DNA of 64,000 bases from Plantago ovata (taxonomy: Eukaryota > Streptophyta > Magnoliopsida > Lamiales > Plantaginaceae), in the NCBI GenBank assembly GCA_028274465.1, contig CM051458.1:102378855-102442854 (forward strand), in the 5' to 3' direction. Under the pieces are notes generated by a model, which made no database searches, was not told the origin of the DNA, and was given only the letters and a program-made list of their open reading frames with translations. Shown in pieces: positions 12,634-24,049 of the stretch. The number at the start of each line of letters is the position of its first letter. Position 1 is the first letter of the stretch. The position numbers and the translations under genes are program-made.

Positions 12634-12796
12634 CTGGATCTGATCCGTGCTTGGTGTATGGAACAGTCCGTTCAGAACTTTAACTGGTTCACATGTCAAG
12701 TTCCATTGCCCGCATTAGTCCCCGTCCCTCCACCCCACCCCACCACACTCCGCAACATGATGGCCAAATACAAAACCTTCCTGAGTACTCATCCAT
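12634..12796 (-). pseudogene. WOX5-like exon 1 relic (copy C), cut by gap
   Basis: Minus-strand remains of the first exon of a WOX5-like gene. The MDEYSG start is preserved at 12796, but the frame then breaks. The homeodomain start can be read in another frame as WNLTCEPVKVLNGLF followed directly by TPSTDQIQ, so four residues (SGLR in the intact copy) are deleted from helix 1/loop. It is clearly more diverged than the other two copies. Similarity continues into the promoter to about 12990. The rest of the gene would lie inside or beyond the gap. Confidence 0.8.
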
Positions 12797-13349
12797 TCTT
12801 CTTGTTTTTCTGAAATGTATTGGAGTTATTGCTATAGCTGCTTGTTCTGAAGTGAACTAGTGAAGAAGTGAGTACTGAGTCCTCATATATATACAGGAAA
12901 AGTGATTTAGTCCATGATTTTAGGGAATGCTGTGGTAGTGAAGTTAGGAATTTAGGTAAATGTTGTCTTTACTAGGTAGTATAGTTCCTTTGTCATAAAA
13001 ATAACCTGAGATGCATTCATGCAAGTAAATCTTGTTTTTCCTTATACTAGTCAGGTTGGTGGCTTATACTGTTTACTATACAGATGCTATAAAAAAAACA
13101 ATTGCTTTTAATTTCAATCGGCTACTTTTATTTTCAATTCAATTCACTCGTCTATTTCTATTTTGTCCACAATATAAAAGGAGGAGGCAGGGAAGGTCAA
13201 CGTCTGGGAGAAAACCAACTTATTCATTGTACTGATTTTTTATTAACTGTTGCAAGCAGTAACTGCAAAATAAAATAATTGCTCTGCTCCAACGTAAATA
13301 AACTAGGAAAAATTCGCATGATGCGTAGATACATACCTGCTGTTGTTTT

Positions 13350-13690
13350 GAAGTGTTTCACCTTGTTCTGTATCTTCTCCCATCAGCAATCCAAGTGATG
13401 TTGTTAAGCTCTTTATAATTTCTTCTGATTTCAGCAACTTGCTCAAGGTCTCAGCCCTACTTTTTTCTGCTAACCATGCCATATTCGTGCTCCTTCCAAC
13501 TCAAACTTCCTTAGCTGCATTGCCATGTCATTACGTCCAAGCTAGGACAGGTTCCACTTTCATTGCTACCTTAAGATCTTTAACATAGGGGTTTGCACAG
13601 TATTCAGACAGTTCAGAGATGAGGTCCTGCACTCCAACCTCCACTGAGCCAAGGCGCCTCTTACCTAATCGGACAAGGCTTTAAGGAGTT
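13350..13690 (-). pseudogene. Relic of an unrecognised protein-coding gene
   Basis: On the minus strand several adjoining frames read like one real protein: RRLGSVEVGVQDLISELSEY from about 13655, then a stretch ending KVEPVLAW, two stop codons, then MAMQLRKFELEGARIW, and in another frame AEKSRAETLSKLLKSEEIIK. The helical, charged composition is non-random and the stops and frameshifts show decay. A GT donor-like step follows the last segment near 13334. I do not recognise the family. Confidence 0.5.
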
Positions 13691-13699
13691 GAAGCATCA

Positions 13700-15073
13700 A
13701 GAGGGAGAGGGAGAGTTCATTACAACCATTTGACCAGTGAATTTCAGCAACATGTGTTACTGTATAAGCTTGATGGATGAAGTTGGTCATAAAATGTTGA
13801 TGTTCCGCCAGGCTCACAAATGTGTGTATACTATTTTGTCTCTCATTAACCTGAGCTCAAGTGTTTTTTAGAATGTGGTTTGAGCTGCATTAGCTGTAAT
13901 CTTTGGTTCATCACAGCCTCATTGCCAGCAATCGGGCGCTTACTAATGAATCTTCATCCTGCCAAATCAGGGATGATAAATGGAGCTACATTAGCTCAAA
14001 TCTTACAGCAACGTATCATATGGTAATCACTAAATTTTGTGATTTCAATAGCGTGCTAGAATTCACAGAAATCAAAGTACAGTAAAATTGCTACAGATAA
14101 TCATCACTTCATCAGTAAACGCAACTGTCACAATCATCGAATCACTGTATCCATCCATCTATCTATATTGGTCTCTCCATCTATATCATGTTTCATTTTG
14201 ACTCATCAGAATATATATAGTTAGGATTCTAAGATGTTCCTATCTTTTATCTACTGCAATTCTGCCAGCATCCAATGCTTATCAACACAATGTCATGTTA
14301 GTGATAAGCTAAAAGGTCGGGGTTCCAATCTCAATTTAGTTAGCTTTTCATCAAAACGACACAAATGGATGGAGAATACCAAAGTCAGTCCAGAGACGAA
14401 TAAATAATAAACTGTTTTCAGTAGTATACTATTCCATTAAAACCATCATAATACCGAAACAGGACAACTCTCACACAACCTCGATAACAATTGGCACAAA
14501 TCATCATTAATGCAGCAAATAACACAATCTAGGAAGTAAATATGCTATATAACACTAGTAGTAGCAGTTGGTACACAATTTCAGCAAATCAGAATACAAT
14601 AGTAACAAGACACAGTAAATCATTAATTTGAAAACAAATGCCGAAATATTAGTGAAGCAAAAACATCATCCGAAACCTAATAGGAGTGGAAACCGAATTA
14701 GACTCTGTACGAAATCGGAATTGATTTTCCGTCTAGCAAGCCGGTTGCGATCTCAAATTTGAGCCGCATGACCAGAAACGACCACCGATAAATTTGACTG
14801 TAAGGATTCGGGCCGCCTGACTTAAACACTCGTGTCGTGGTCCATATTACAGGTAAAGCTACCGGTGGTCTTTCACTCTTTTCGTGAGCTTGACTGTTTC
14901 GATTTGAACCATCCGGGGCGGCATGGGTTTGCACATTGGGGGCGGCGCTCTCCCCTTCCCATTTTTTAAGATTATTTTATTTTGTTTATTATTATTTTAA
15001 TGTAAATAACCCCTAAATTATACTCGTACTATAAAATACAATATTTTTTTATATAAATTGTTCTAAATATATT
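13700..15073. other. Intergenic DNA left of block A
   Basis: No supported gene. A 78-codon minus-strand frame at 14698-14934 has a more balanced base composition than its surroundings and a proline-rich centre, but shows no recognisable domain; it might be an exon of the relic next door or chance. The rest is AT-rich. Confidence 0.4.
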
Positions 15074-15878
15074 TTTATAATATAACTTTATTATATTTTA
15101 TGATGATAGTTTGATACTTTGATTTATGAGTAATTATTTTGCTTTCATGTGTGCTTTTTAAGTCTTCATCCTAGAATTTCATATTACTTACTGTATGTGT
15201 TATTTTCCCTTCAGATTTTCAGAGTCCTTTTTTAACCAACACAGGAAAACCTTTATTATCTCCTATTCAAAAATATTTTATTTTTTTCAATTCGGGTGTT
15301 CGAATTTTTTAGATACTTTTGATTGTGCTAAATTAGTAACTATGTTTGTTTAACAATTACTCATTACTTGTAACGATCCGACTATTAATGGACCAAGCGT
15401 ATGTATGTTAGTCATGAGTAATCTCGCCGGTCCAACAGGTCTCGACTGGTCGGTTGTTAATAAAAAAATAAAAAATAATAATATCATACTCCTAGTAATG
15501 AGGGACTTAATTAGGGTGGAAAAGACAAGATGGAGTTGGAGAGACTAGGACCAATGCAAAAGTAAAGCGAGCAAGTAGAGGAGAATGTTTAAAATTTATG
15601 CGAATTCCAATTAAAACACACCATTTTTTTAATTAATAGTAGTAAATAATACGGAGTAATACTTAAATATAGTGATATCATCGATCTCATTTATCTTGTG
15701 AGCTACGTGCATTGTGTACATTGATCGATCTCATGACAGATCATTACTAAACTTACAACTACTAGTGCTATTCTACATTTCTACTACTAATACAGACAGT
15801 ACATTACATGCATAAAATCTCCTCGAATCATTCAACATAGATCGACGATCTTACTTATCCGTTTCTGCATCGTGTCGT

Positions 15879-16812
15879 CTAGGCGAAGCTAATCGCAGAT
15901 CCAACTTGGGATGGTACGATGATATTGATGGTTGTCCAGTTCTGATTAGTAAAGTTGTAAGTGAATGACGTCGAATTCTCCTTGCAATTGTCGTTGCAAG
16001 TCGTAAAAACTTGACCTTCTCGGTGTCTGTTTCGTTGAAGGAGTTAATGGAAAGAGTTGAGAGTTTCAATCACTCGTTCCGGGCTCTGAAACCTCACGTA
16101 TTTCGCGCCGAAATCTGTAAACACTTCAAAAAAAAAACCTTAATGTTAAATGAACGAGTCTAAATAACAAACCATCCATTTCAGCGAATTAGACCCGTGA
16201 CCACTTGGTTACTGGGGTGTACAAGTTCATAATATGTGTGAACCATTAGCTTGTTATTGTTTTTAGAAACATCAATTTTTGCCATGTATCATTAGATGAA
16301 TTTTTTCCTTGAATCTATGATTAGTGGCGTGAACTTTTGGTTGGAATATATACCCATTGTGTGGCATGGAATGAGACAACATAAACAATGAACAAAGTTA
16401 AAAGTGATTATCAATTCTCTGACATTTAAAAGCATGCATGGAAAATAAATATGTACAAACTTACATTTGGTTGAAGAAACCTTAGTAGAAGTATTGTTCT
16501 CATGTGGACTATGGAACATTCATTGCCTTCTTCCACAAGAACTCTACGGCGCTTTTGTCTTTCTCTGGCTTTATGGTTTTGAAACCAATAAAAAACATTT
16601 TTACTCTCAATCTTACCATAATAGCTTAACTGAGAAGCTATCTTCTGGATCTGATCCGTGCTTGGCGTACGGAGACCCGACCGGAACAGCTCGGTCAGAA
16701 CTTTTACCTGTCACTTGTCGGGTTCCATCGCCCGCACTTAGTCCCGTCCCTCCACCAGCACCACCTCCGCCGCGGATGACCTAATGCAAAACCCTCCTGA
16801 GTACTCATCCAT
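15879..16812 (-). pseudogene. WOX5-like gene, decayed copy A
   Basis: Same two-exon layout as the intact copy at 53766-54722: ATG at 16812, GTAAGT donor after 16465, acceptor before 16114. At least six single-base indels relative to the intact copy break it. One in the glycine-rich N-terminus brings an early stop; others hit the homeodomain start, the segment after helix 3, the WUS box (the ETLQLFPI block is destroyed) and the C-terminal LDLRL block. The homeodomain helix-3 coding sequence is still almost unchanged. It could be a true pseudogene or a poorly polished duplicate; many of the indels lie in short homopolymers. Confidence 0.8.
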
Positions 16813-17250
16813 TTGTTTGTTTGTTTTCTGAATGTATTGGGATTATTGCTAGCAGCTGCTTGTTCTGAAGTAGTGGAAGAAGTGAGTACTTATATACAGG
16901 AAAAGTGATCAAGTTAGTGCATTGATTTTAGGGAATGTTGTGGTAGTGAAGTTTGAGGATTTTAGGCAAATGTTGTCTTTACTAGAGTAGTATAGTTCCC
17001 TTTTATGTTCTTTCTATGTTTTGTTTGTTTGATGTGGTTTTTGTGTGTATAGGGAGAGAGATAGACATGGTAGAAAGCTGCCAATGTTCAAAGTTTAGGG
17101 CCACGAGTTGTACATTATATTATGAGTACTAGTGAATTGTTAAGTGTATAAGTATAATCATTCCTCAAAGTTTTTATGAATCAGAAATTCTTAGTGTTAG
17201 GATTAATGGTACTACATATACTCTTAGAGAATATAGTTTCATATGTGAAC

Positions 17251-18276
17251 AAGAGGAGGACGAAGCTAACTTTATTTCTTTCCTTGGCTTGATAGGGCTT
17301 TTTGACCAAAGAATTGAGCTTTTTTACCTTGGTCTAGGGGCGGTTGGTGTTTGGCTTCGGTGCGGAAGGGTGGTTGCTTGATCCCATTTAGAGTTTTGTC
17401 GGTTTGTTTAGTCTCTTGTTGGTGTGGCTTTAAATTGCTTGCCACTTGCCGGTTATGTTGAACTTAAGAGAGGGATAGGGTCAACATAAGTCGTAGTCAT
17501 CCGCATTAACAAGGATGGACCTTGGCGTTTGATGAAGCTTCGAATGTTCCTATCTTAAAGTTGCTTCTTTTAAGTTCACTTTTGGGCATAGGGTGTAGAG
17601 CGTGACCACAAGAGTTTTTTCGAATCGGAGGTGTGACTTGTTTGGGTGTGTGTGCGTGTGGTCTGTGTGTGTGCGTTATTCTTGATTGGCTGCCTGCTAT
17701 TTCTTGTTCAGACACCACTTGGCTTGTCCCTTACTTTGCTCTTGACTCTCGGTTTGGAAGGTCGATGCTCACTTGGTCATTTTGGGTACTGCATGGCTTT
17801 CTCGTGAGCTTGGTTGGCTTGAAATTTCTAGCTTTGATTCCATTTTGTACTTGTTGAAAGCTAGCTTTTTACCGCTTCTTGTCTTGTAGTCCACTGTTCT
17901 CGGTTTGTATTGAGCTTTCTCGTTTTCGTGATTGGCCCGTGACCTCAAGGGGAAAATCATCTTTCGTTTTCTTGCTAAGTCCTCTAGACTTGCAAACGAA
18001 AGGTATGCACCCCCTTGTGTTTGACTAGAGTTGGTGGTACAACTTGTAAACTCCCCGGATCTTGGCCTCCTGCTAGTAGGACGGACATACTAGACGAGGG
18101 GGGGGTCAAATCTTGTCACGTTCATAACGGAGTGTTTTGGCTCGTTGTAGAGTGGTGGTACTCTTTCTCTTACGTTTTGGAGGTTGTAATAGGTTTGAGT
18201 TGTAATTGTGCCAAGAGCACTTCTGTGCTCGGAAATATGGAATAAAATTGTTTAGCCGTTTCAAAAAAAATAAAAA
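17251..18276 (+). mobile_element. 5'-truncated LINE insertion
   Basis: A 1026-base segment present in block A and absent from block B. It is bounded by an 8-base duplication ATGTGAAC (17243-17250 and 18277-18284) and ends in GTTTCAAAAAAAATAAAAA, a poly-A-rich tail typical of target-primed reverse transcription. Block B reads straight through the site with one copy of ATGTGAAC near 55160. The inserted DNA is richer in G and T than its surroundings, and no complete ORF remains, as expected for a short 3' piece. Confidence 0.8.
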
Positions 18277-19923
18277 ATGTGAACCTTATAATCTCTACTA
18301 GAGACTGTCATAGTGATTCGTCTCTAACATCTAATAAACTGTTTAGAGATTATATAAAAGCTTAAAGCACCACCGCCCTTTGTTTAATCTTCTATGAATG
18401 CGATTATTAGATGTTGTTGTGAGTCACAAACCACACTGGTCTTGACGAATACAAATTCGATGCTAGTGTTAAGATCACTATACCATTGACATCGTTCAAA
18501 TGAATCTTACAATTTTTGTGTTTGGCGAATGCAGTTGGTTTGACACCCAACATTTAAAACGAACGTGATGAGAAGCGTAGATGTAGTTCTTTCTTTAATG
18601 CCAATGTGTTATGTGTATAACTACGGGTTCTTTTGTTTCCAATATTGTGATGATTCATAAGGGGAAGACATTTACCCCAGCAAACATATTGTGAGAAACT
18701 AATTAATGAATTATGAATCTATCCAAGAATAAGATAGTTAATGTCATGATCCATCCTTACGCAGATTGCTTAATGAACTACTTAAGTAACTTGTTGTTAT
18801 TGCCATGGATAATGTTTTAGTAAGACAATATATGCCAGAACAAGATAAGTACAATCCACAAGTGCTTTGCAAGTAAATTAAAAAGTTAATGAATATAAGT
18901 ACACTCTGAAAAGAAACCAAGAATATTGAGGGTGATGAAAGTCAAAGTTTTCACATTGTTTGATCCTAGTTGGGTTGTGATCACAAAGTTGCTGACAGGG
19001 ATACTGAAACTTAGTTGACTGTTCAGTCAAAAAGATTGTTGGGTTTTTGATATTTGAAATTTTAGATTAATTAAGAATTAAATTAAACCTATGGCTAATT
19101 GGCTATGACTCCTTTCTTGAGTGTATTGGGACAGAAACTAGAGGACATAAAAGCCACCATTTTGAGATTTGGAAAATGAGACATTGTTTAAAAATTGAAA
19201 CCTTTGGGGACCAAATCACTTTCCTCACTAGTCATCACCAATGCATGCTCTTCTTTAATCATCTTTTCATCTAACTTTGGCTTATGCTGATTTATTATCC
19301 AAGAAACTATACTTGAGAAAATCAAAGAAATTAATCAACTAATCCAAGAAACGCATGCTTATTTTGTTGAATTCACTAAGTGATCACTTTTGTTCCTTTG
19401 GGCTTGTCCCTATAAGGGCTTGTTGATCATCATCATACAAAAACATGATTAAGATGATAGAGTGGTCATGAGACTGAATTATCATCAAGCACGGAGTACT
19501 GAAATCAAATTCAAGTGACACATTCATTTTAAGAATTTATACATGCTCATGCCTTTGATGATGGATGTCTCAGTTGTCAACCAAGTTACACATACTTGAA
19601 AATGTAATTGTTTTGTAAATGTTAAATAGAAATCTCAACCTTATCAACACTAAGTACCACCATATTCACACAACTATGACAATAGAAATGTACGAAAGTG
19701 TGTATAATCTAATAATTGGATGCGGATTTGTAACAAAATAAAAAGTTTTAAGAAAATACACATGATTCAAGAAGTTGATGTTGAGAAATTCGACCAGCCA
19801 ATTGTTGCGAGTGTTTTTCCACAAGTCCAAGAATGTTTGGATCTCCATATGTAAATTTAGTAATTGCTTCATTTGTCTCTTTGCCATTTGGCTCGCATCG
19901 TCACTTCGTTTCCGTTGTACTTA

Positions 19924-20070
19924 GGCTCTGTTCACTTGAAAAAGTCTGAACTGAACTGATCTGATTTGAACTGATCTGAACTGAACTGAATTTATTGTAG
20001 TACAAAATACTATTAGTCAAATCTGAACTGATCTGAACTGAACTTAATCAATTTTCAGATGAAAAGAGCC
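19924..20070. mobile_element. Tourist-like MITE 1
   Basis: 147 bases with imperfect terminal inverted repeats (GGCTCTGTTCACTTGAAAA against GGCTCTTTTCATCTGAAAA) and many CTGAACTGAA subrepeats. It is flanked by TTA on both sides. Block B has the same flanks joined with a single TTA at 57014-57016, so this is a clean empty site. A 3-bp TTA duplication points to the PIF/Harbinger (Tourist) superfamily. Confidence 0.85.
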
Positions 20071-20440
20071 TTACTATTTGCATTGCAGTTTCTCTATCAT
20101 ATCATAATGTATTGTGGTGGTTAACTGATTGTCTCCAACATCTAAAAAAGGGTTCGGGATATATATCCACAACCAAGACCAATGTTACAATTTCGGACAA
20201 TTAATGTGCATTGTGTATTGAAACTGAAACCGCACATTCCACATCGATCATTTGAAAGAAGTTATTAAAATCAACATGTAAATTTGAGAATCTTCTCCCC
20301 TTGTTATATGAATTCTTAAAGGATAATAATCTAATCTAATATATTGTTGTGTTAGCTCTTCTTCATTTTTTTTCCGCTCGACTTATATATGTGGCTTATG
20401 CTCTAGAGTCTAGATCATTATCAATTAATCTGACCAATAA

Positions 20441-20612
20441 GGCTTTGTTATCTTCGTATGAAAACTCATTATTTTCAATTCAGTTCAGTTCTGTTCAGAT
20501 TTGCTTAGTAGTATTTTATACTACAAATAATTCAGCTTAGTTCTGTTCAGTTCAGTTCAGTTCCATTCAGTTCAGTTATATTCAATTCTGTTCAGACGAA
20601 AATAACAGTTTC
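20441..20612. mobile_element. Tourist-like MITE 2
   Basis: 172 bases with ends GGCTTTGTTATCTTCGT and, inverted, GAAACTGTTATTTTCGT, rich in CAGTTCAGTT. It is flanked by TAA at 20438-20440 and 20613-20615. Block B has a single TAA at 57368-57370 with identical flanks. It is a relative of MITE 1, with different ends. Confidence 0.85.
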
Positions 20613-21480
20613 TAATTTTGGATGAGACAGTAATTGTAAAAATAATACTCCTATAATACTAGGAAGTAGCAAAAAGGTAAGATGGATACGAGTGCCATGC
20701 GTCGGATTCACCTGTCCCTTTCCACACCTCCAAGTAGATACAACACGGTAACAATTTATTTTAATTCAATTAATTTTCCCATACTTATCGTATCGAGATT
20801 CTTTATAATTAATTAAGAAGAAAATTAAGAAACACAAATGTGTGTAGTATTTTCCAACGGGAAAAAGAAGTTATATATTCAGTGAGATTCGATAAGTGCA
20901 TATATAAAGTAGTTTTAGTGTATATACAGTAATAATTAACTCAGTAATTTGTGAGTTTCGTTAGTTTCTTGTGTTTGGACAGTACTACTTGAGTAATTAA
21001 TTTAAGGAGCAATAAAATGGGGGCGTGAAATCTATATGTATGTACGTATGTTGATATTATATTATGCTTGATAGGCCGCCCTATTTTCCGTCGGTTTCCC
21101 TCTTGTCACCACTAAGATTTGTCACCCTACACTTTTTGCATGAACCATGCAATTTAATTTTAAGTTCCATATGTGTTGTAATGCACCCCCATTTTGCGAC
21201 ACCATTCTTATTGTTTGGACCTAGTTTTACGATCCAGAGTAAGTGCATGCCCAATAATTATTTACGATCCACCCCTTGCCTCTTCGTACCTACAAGCCTA
21301 CAAAGTTGGTACGTGTTATATACTTATGATCGTATTAAGAGTAGGAAAAACAAGGTTAAAACGCGCTCTTGGTAGATGTAGTTTGCTGTTTGCTGTTTGA
21401 TAAGTTGCGTGGTTTGTGCAATTTCCCTAGTTGTGTTTCGTGATTTGGTTCTATTTTTTAGTTTAAGAATTGCTGGTATA

Positions 21481-22184
21481 CATGGGTGGCTCTGAGTTTT
21501 GGTGGCCTTGGGCGAACATTTAGGCGAGGCCCGAAGTACTAATATTAAGTACTTTTTTTTTAAAGAAACAAATAAACACAACCCACAAAACATTTAGCAA
21601 GAGATTTAAATTAATATTCTGAATCATTCAAGCACCACCTCAAAAATCTCCCAGGTCATCACACCCAAACTTAGGAACCCTGTCAACCAAAACATACATA
21701 AGCTCAAACAAACATTCAAAAATGTTATGATGACATCTCACCCAAACTTAGAAATACTAGACTAAAACACATAGAAACGAGCATACAAAGAAAATACAAT
21801 GATAAGACTTGCATAGACAGAGCACCATCTAACATGATATATATTAGATAAATTATCTACCGAATATTATTCGGCAATAAGCACCCAGAATCAGAATCAG
21901 AAGCATAGATCGAAATTAGAAAAATACAAGAACCCTAAAAAATTAAATAAGAGTAACGTTCAGTTCACTAACGTTTGAAAGATGGATGAGAGAAGAAAGC
22001 GGTTGTCTCTGTAATGGAGATGGGAAGGAGAAGAGAGTCGTGTTTACAGAAAATATAGCTGAAATATTTTTTTCTGTTATTATTTTGTAGAGAAGCCTAC
22101 TACTAGTCATTAGTGTGTTGGGCCTCGAGGCCCCAGCCCAAAGTGTGGCCCTGTGCAGTTGGGCTGACTGCACGGGCTTTGGGC
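21481..22184. mobile_element. Non-autonomous hAT-type element
   Basis: 704 bases flanked by the 8-bp duplication CTGGTATA (21473-21480 and 22185-22192). The ends read CATGGGTGGCTC and, inverted, CAGGCGCGGCCC: they start with CA and match at 8 of 12 positions. An 8-bp target duplication plus short CA-starting inverted repeats is the hAT pattern. Both ends carry GC-rich GGCCC/GGGCC subterminal motifs, unlike the AT-rich middle. No transposase frame. Block B has an uninterrupted though altered site near 58470. Confidence 0.7.
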
Positions 22185-22314
22185 CGCGCCTGCTGGTATA
22201 GTTGGATGGTAATAATTGGACACCTTTACTTTGTAGTTGAGTTGTTGTACTTCAAAGTTCAACTGGAATGAATAAAGATATCTTCGTTCAAAAAATAATA
22301 ATAATAATGATAAT

Positions 22315-23660
22315 AATAATAATAATTGTATTTGACTGTTCTATTCTAATATTTTAGAACATTAATTGTGTTCAACGGGTCAATTCTGCAGTACTATAGA
22401 ACCATAACATTACCCGATAGTATGTTCCCAATAATTTAGAATAGTAATTGTGTGTAAAGGGCCGGAAAAATCCTCCAAAATGTACAATAAGTTTCCTACC
22501 CCGCCCATTTTGTACTGTAATTTGTTACTCCCACATTTTCTCCTGTAAGTTCACAAAAGTTCTAATTTTTGTACATCGGGGCAAATCTAGCCCGATGAAC
22601 TAATATTAGGGTAAATTTGAATCTGATTCACCCCAAACCACCATGAACTCACGAATTAGTGATAGTTTTTCACTATTTCACCGGGATTATTAACATATCT
22701 AAATAAGAAAATAAAAAACCTCTTCAAAACAATCAAGTTAATTGTGGAGCATACCCCTTTGTATGACATATCGATGCAAACAAACAATAAAATGGATCCG
22801 ATTTTTTTTTTTTTTTTAATGTATGTCATGAAGACATAATGGATGGTTGCTACTCTCCTTATTCTAAGTTCTAATTATTTGCGAAAATCAATTGGAGTAT
22901 GTTAAATTCTTAATGAGAGTTAGTGTAATATAAATGATCCATTTTTAAAAAAAAAATTATTTATTTATTTATTTATTGCAATGATGTGTTATACTTATGG
23001 GTATGCTCAACAATTACCTTGTTTGCATTAAAAGAAATGATTTTATTTATTTATAATTAGGTGAATTAGTGAAGAATTATCACGAATTCGCGAGTTCATA
23101 GAGAATTGGGGTTGATTCAGAATTAAATTTGCCCTAACATTAGTTCGTCGGGCTTGATTTGGCCTGAAGTACAAAAGTTAGATTTTTTATAAACTTACGA
23201 GACAAAATGTGGGGAGTAACAAACTTATTGTACAAAATGGACGGAGTAGAAAACATATGGTACGATTTGGGAGATTTTCCGTAAAGGGCCTATTATGCAA
23301 TTACATTTAATATGAACTGTGTCAGATGGGTCTACTCCGCAATAATTTACAACACTAACTGTGTTCAACGAGTTTATTTCACAGTAGTTTAGAATTTTAA
23401 TTGTGTTCGACAGGTTTATTTTGCAGTATATTAGAACTCTAATTGTATTTAACATGTCTATTTCGAAATAATATAGAATACTAACTTTATTTGATGGGTG
23501 TATTCCGCAAAATAATTTGGGACACTAACTACGTTGGTGAGTTTATTGCGCAATTATTTAGAACACTAACTATTTTAGACGAGTATATTCGAGAATAATT
23601 TATAGCACCTGTGGTGTTTGACGGGTAAATTCTACAATAATTTAGTAGAAGAATCAGGCT
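22315..23660. repeat. Diverged 42-bp minisatellite, split by a MITE
   Basis: A unit of about 42-44 bases, roughly AACTNTGTTTGACGG followed by GTTTATTCCGCAATAATTTAGAACACT, repeats head to tail with drift; the clearest run is 23345-23640. Unit 3' halves end in TTTAGAACACT or TTAGAATACT. The array is interrupted by the MULE-MITE at 22463-23281. The same array without the MITE is at 58600-58925, and single units occur near 41460-41540. Confidence 0.8.
22463..23281. mobile_element. MULE-type MITE with ~215-bp inverted repeats
   Basis: About 819 bases whose first and last ~215 bases are inverted copies of each other. The ends read CGGAAAAATCC and, inverted, CGGAAAATCTCC, and the similarity continues inward past CCCGATGAACTAATATTAGGG against CCCGACGAACTAATGTTAGGG. 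Both flanks carry TAAAGGGC (8-10 bp depending on where the end is set), and block B keeps a single uninterrupted GTAAAGGGCC at 58685-58694. Long TIRs and an 8-10-bp duplication are the Mutator-like pattern. No ORF. A transcript would fold into a long hairpin. Confidence 0.9.
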
Positions 23661-23975
23661 CGATACAATTATTTGGTAATTTCTCTATCAAGAAAAAATG
23701 AAAGAAAAAGTCGTCGTTCATCTTCCAAATTATTTCTCGGAATACACCCATCAAACAAGTTAGTATTCTAAATTATTTCGAACACTAAGTACGTTGGATG
23801 GGTTTATTGCTCAATTATTTAGAACACTAACTATTTTAGACGAGTATATTCGATAATAATTTATAGCACCAATGGTGTTTGACGGGTAAATTCTACAATA
23901 ATTTTGTAGAAGAATCAGGCTCAATACAATTATTTGGTAATTTCTCTATCAAGAAAAAATGAAAGAAAAAGTCGT
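23521..23975. repeat. Direct duplication of a ~190-bp segment
   Basis: Sequence 23521-23710 recurs at 23781-23975 with few changes; shared landmarks are TTTTAGACGAGTATATTCG, AATCAGGCTC and the purine run AAGAAAAAATGAAAGAAAAAG. It begins with minisatellite units and goes on into unrelated DNA. A third, more diverged copy is at 41470-41690, followed there, as at 23975-24040, by TTTTTATTCATCATTTGT. Confidence 0.75.
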
Positions 23976-24049
23976 TGTTGATTTATATTGATTTTTATTC
24001 ATCATTTGTGGATTTACTATTCCCAGCCGAATCACTACGGGTTATTTAC

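Larger units (their letters stand above)
15074..23520. repeat. Block A: segmental duplicate of 52968-58925
   Basis: Over its whole length this block aligns in the same orientation with block B, interrupted only by insertions. It contains a decayed WOX5 copy and its long upstream region, followed by part of a 42-bp minisatellite. Insertions present here and absent in B: a LINE at 17251-18276, MITEs at 19924-20070 and 20441-20612, a hAT element at 21481-22184 and a MULE-MITE at 22463-23281. Outside the insertions, small indels are scattered and substitutions few; by eye identity is in the mid-90s percent. Confidence 0.9.

Noticed and set aside
22315..23660. CRISPR-like spacing of repeats
   Set aside because: Units are contiguous and diverged, with no unique spacers, in plant nuclear DNA; it is a minisatellite.
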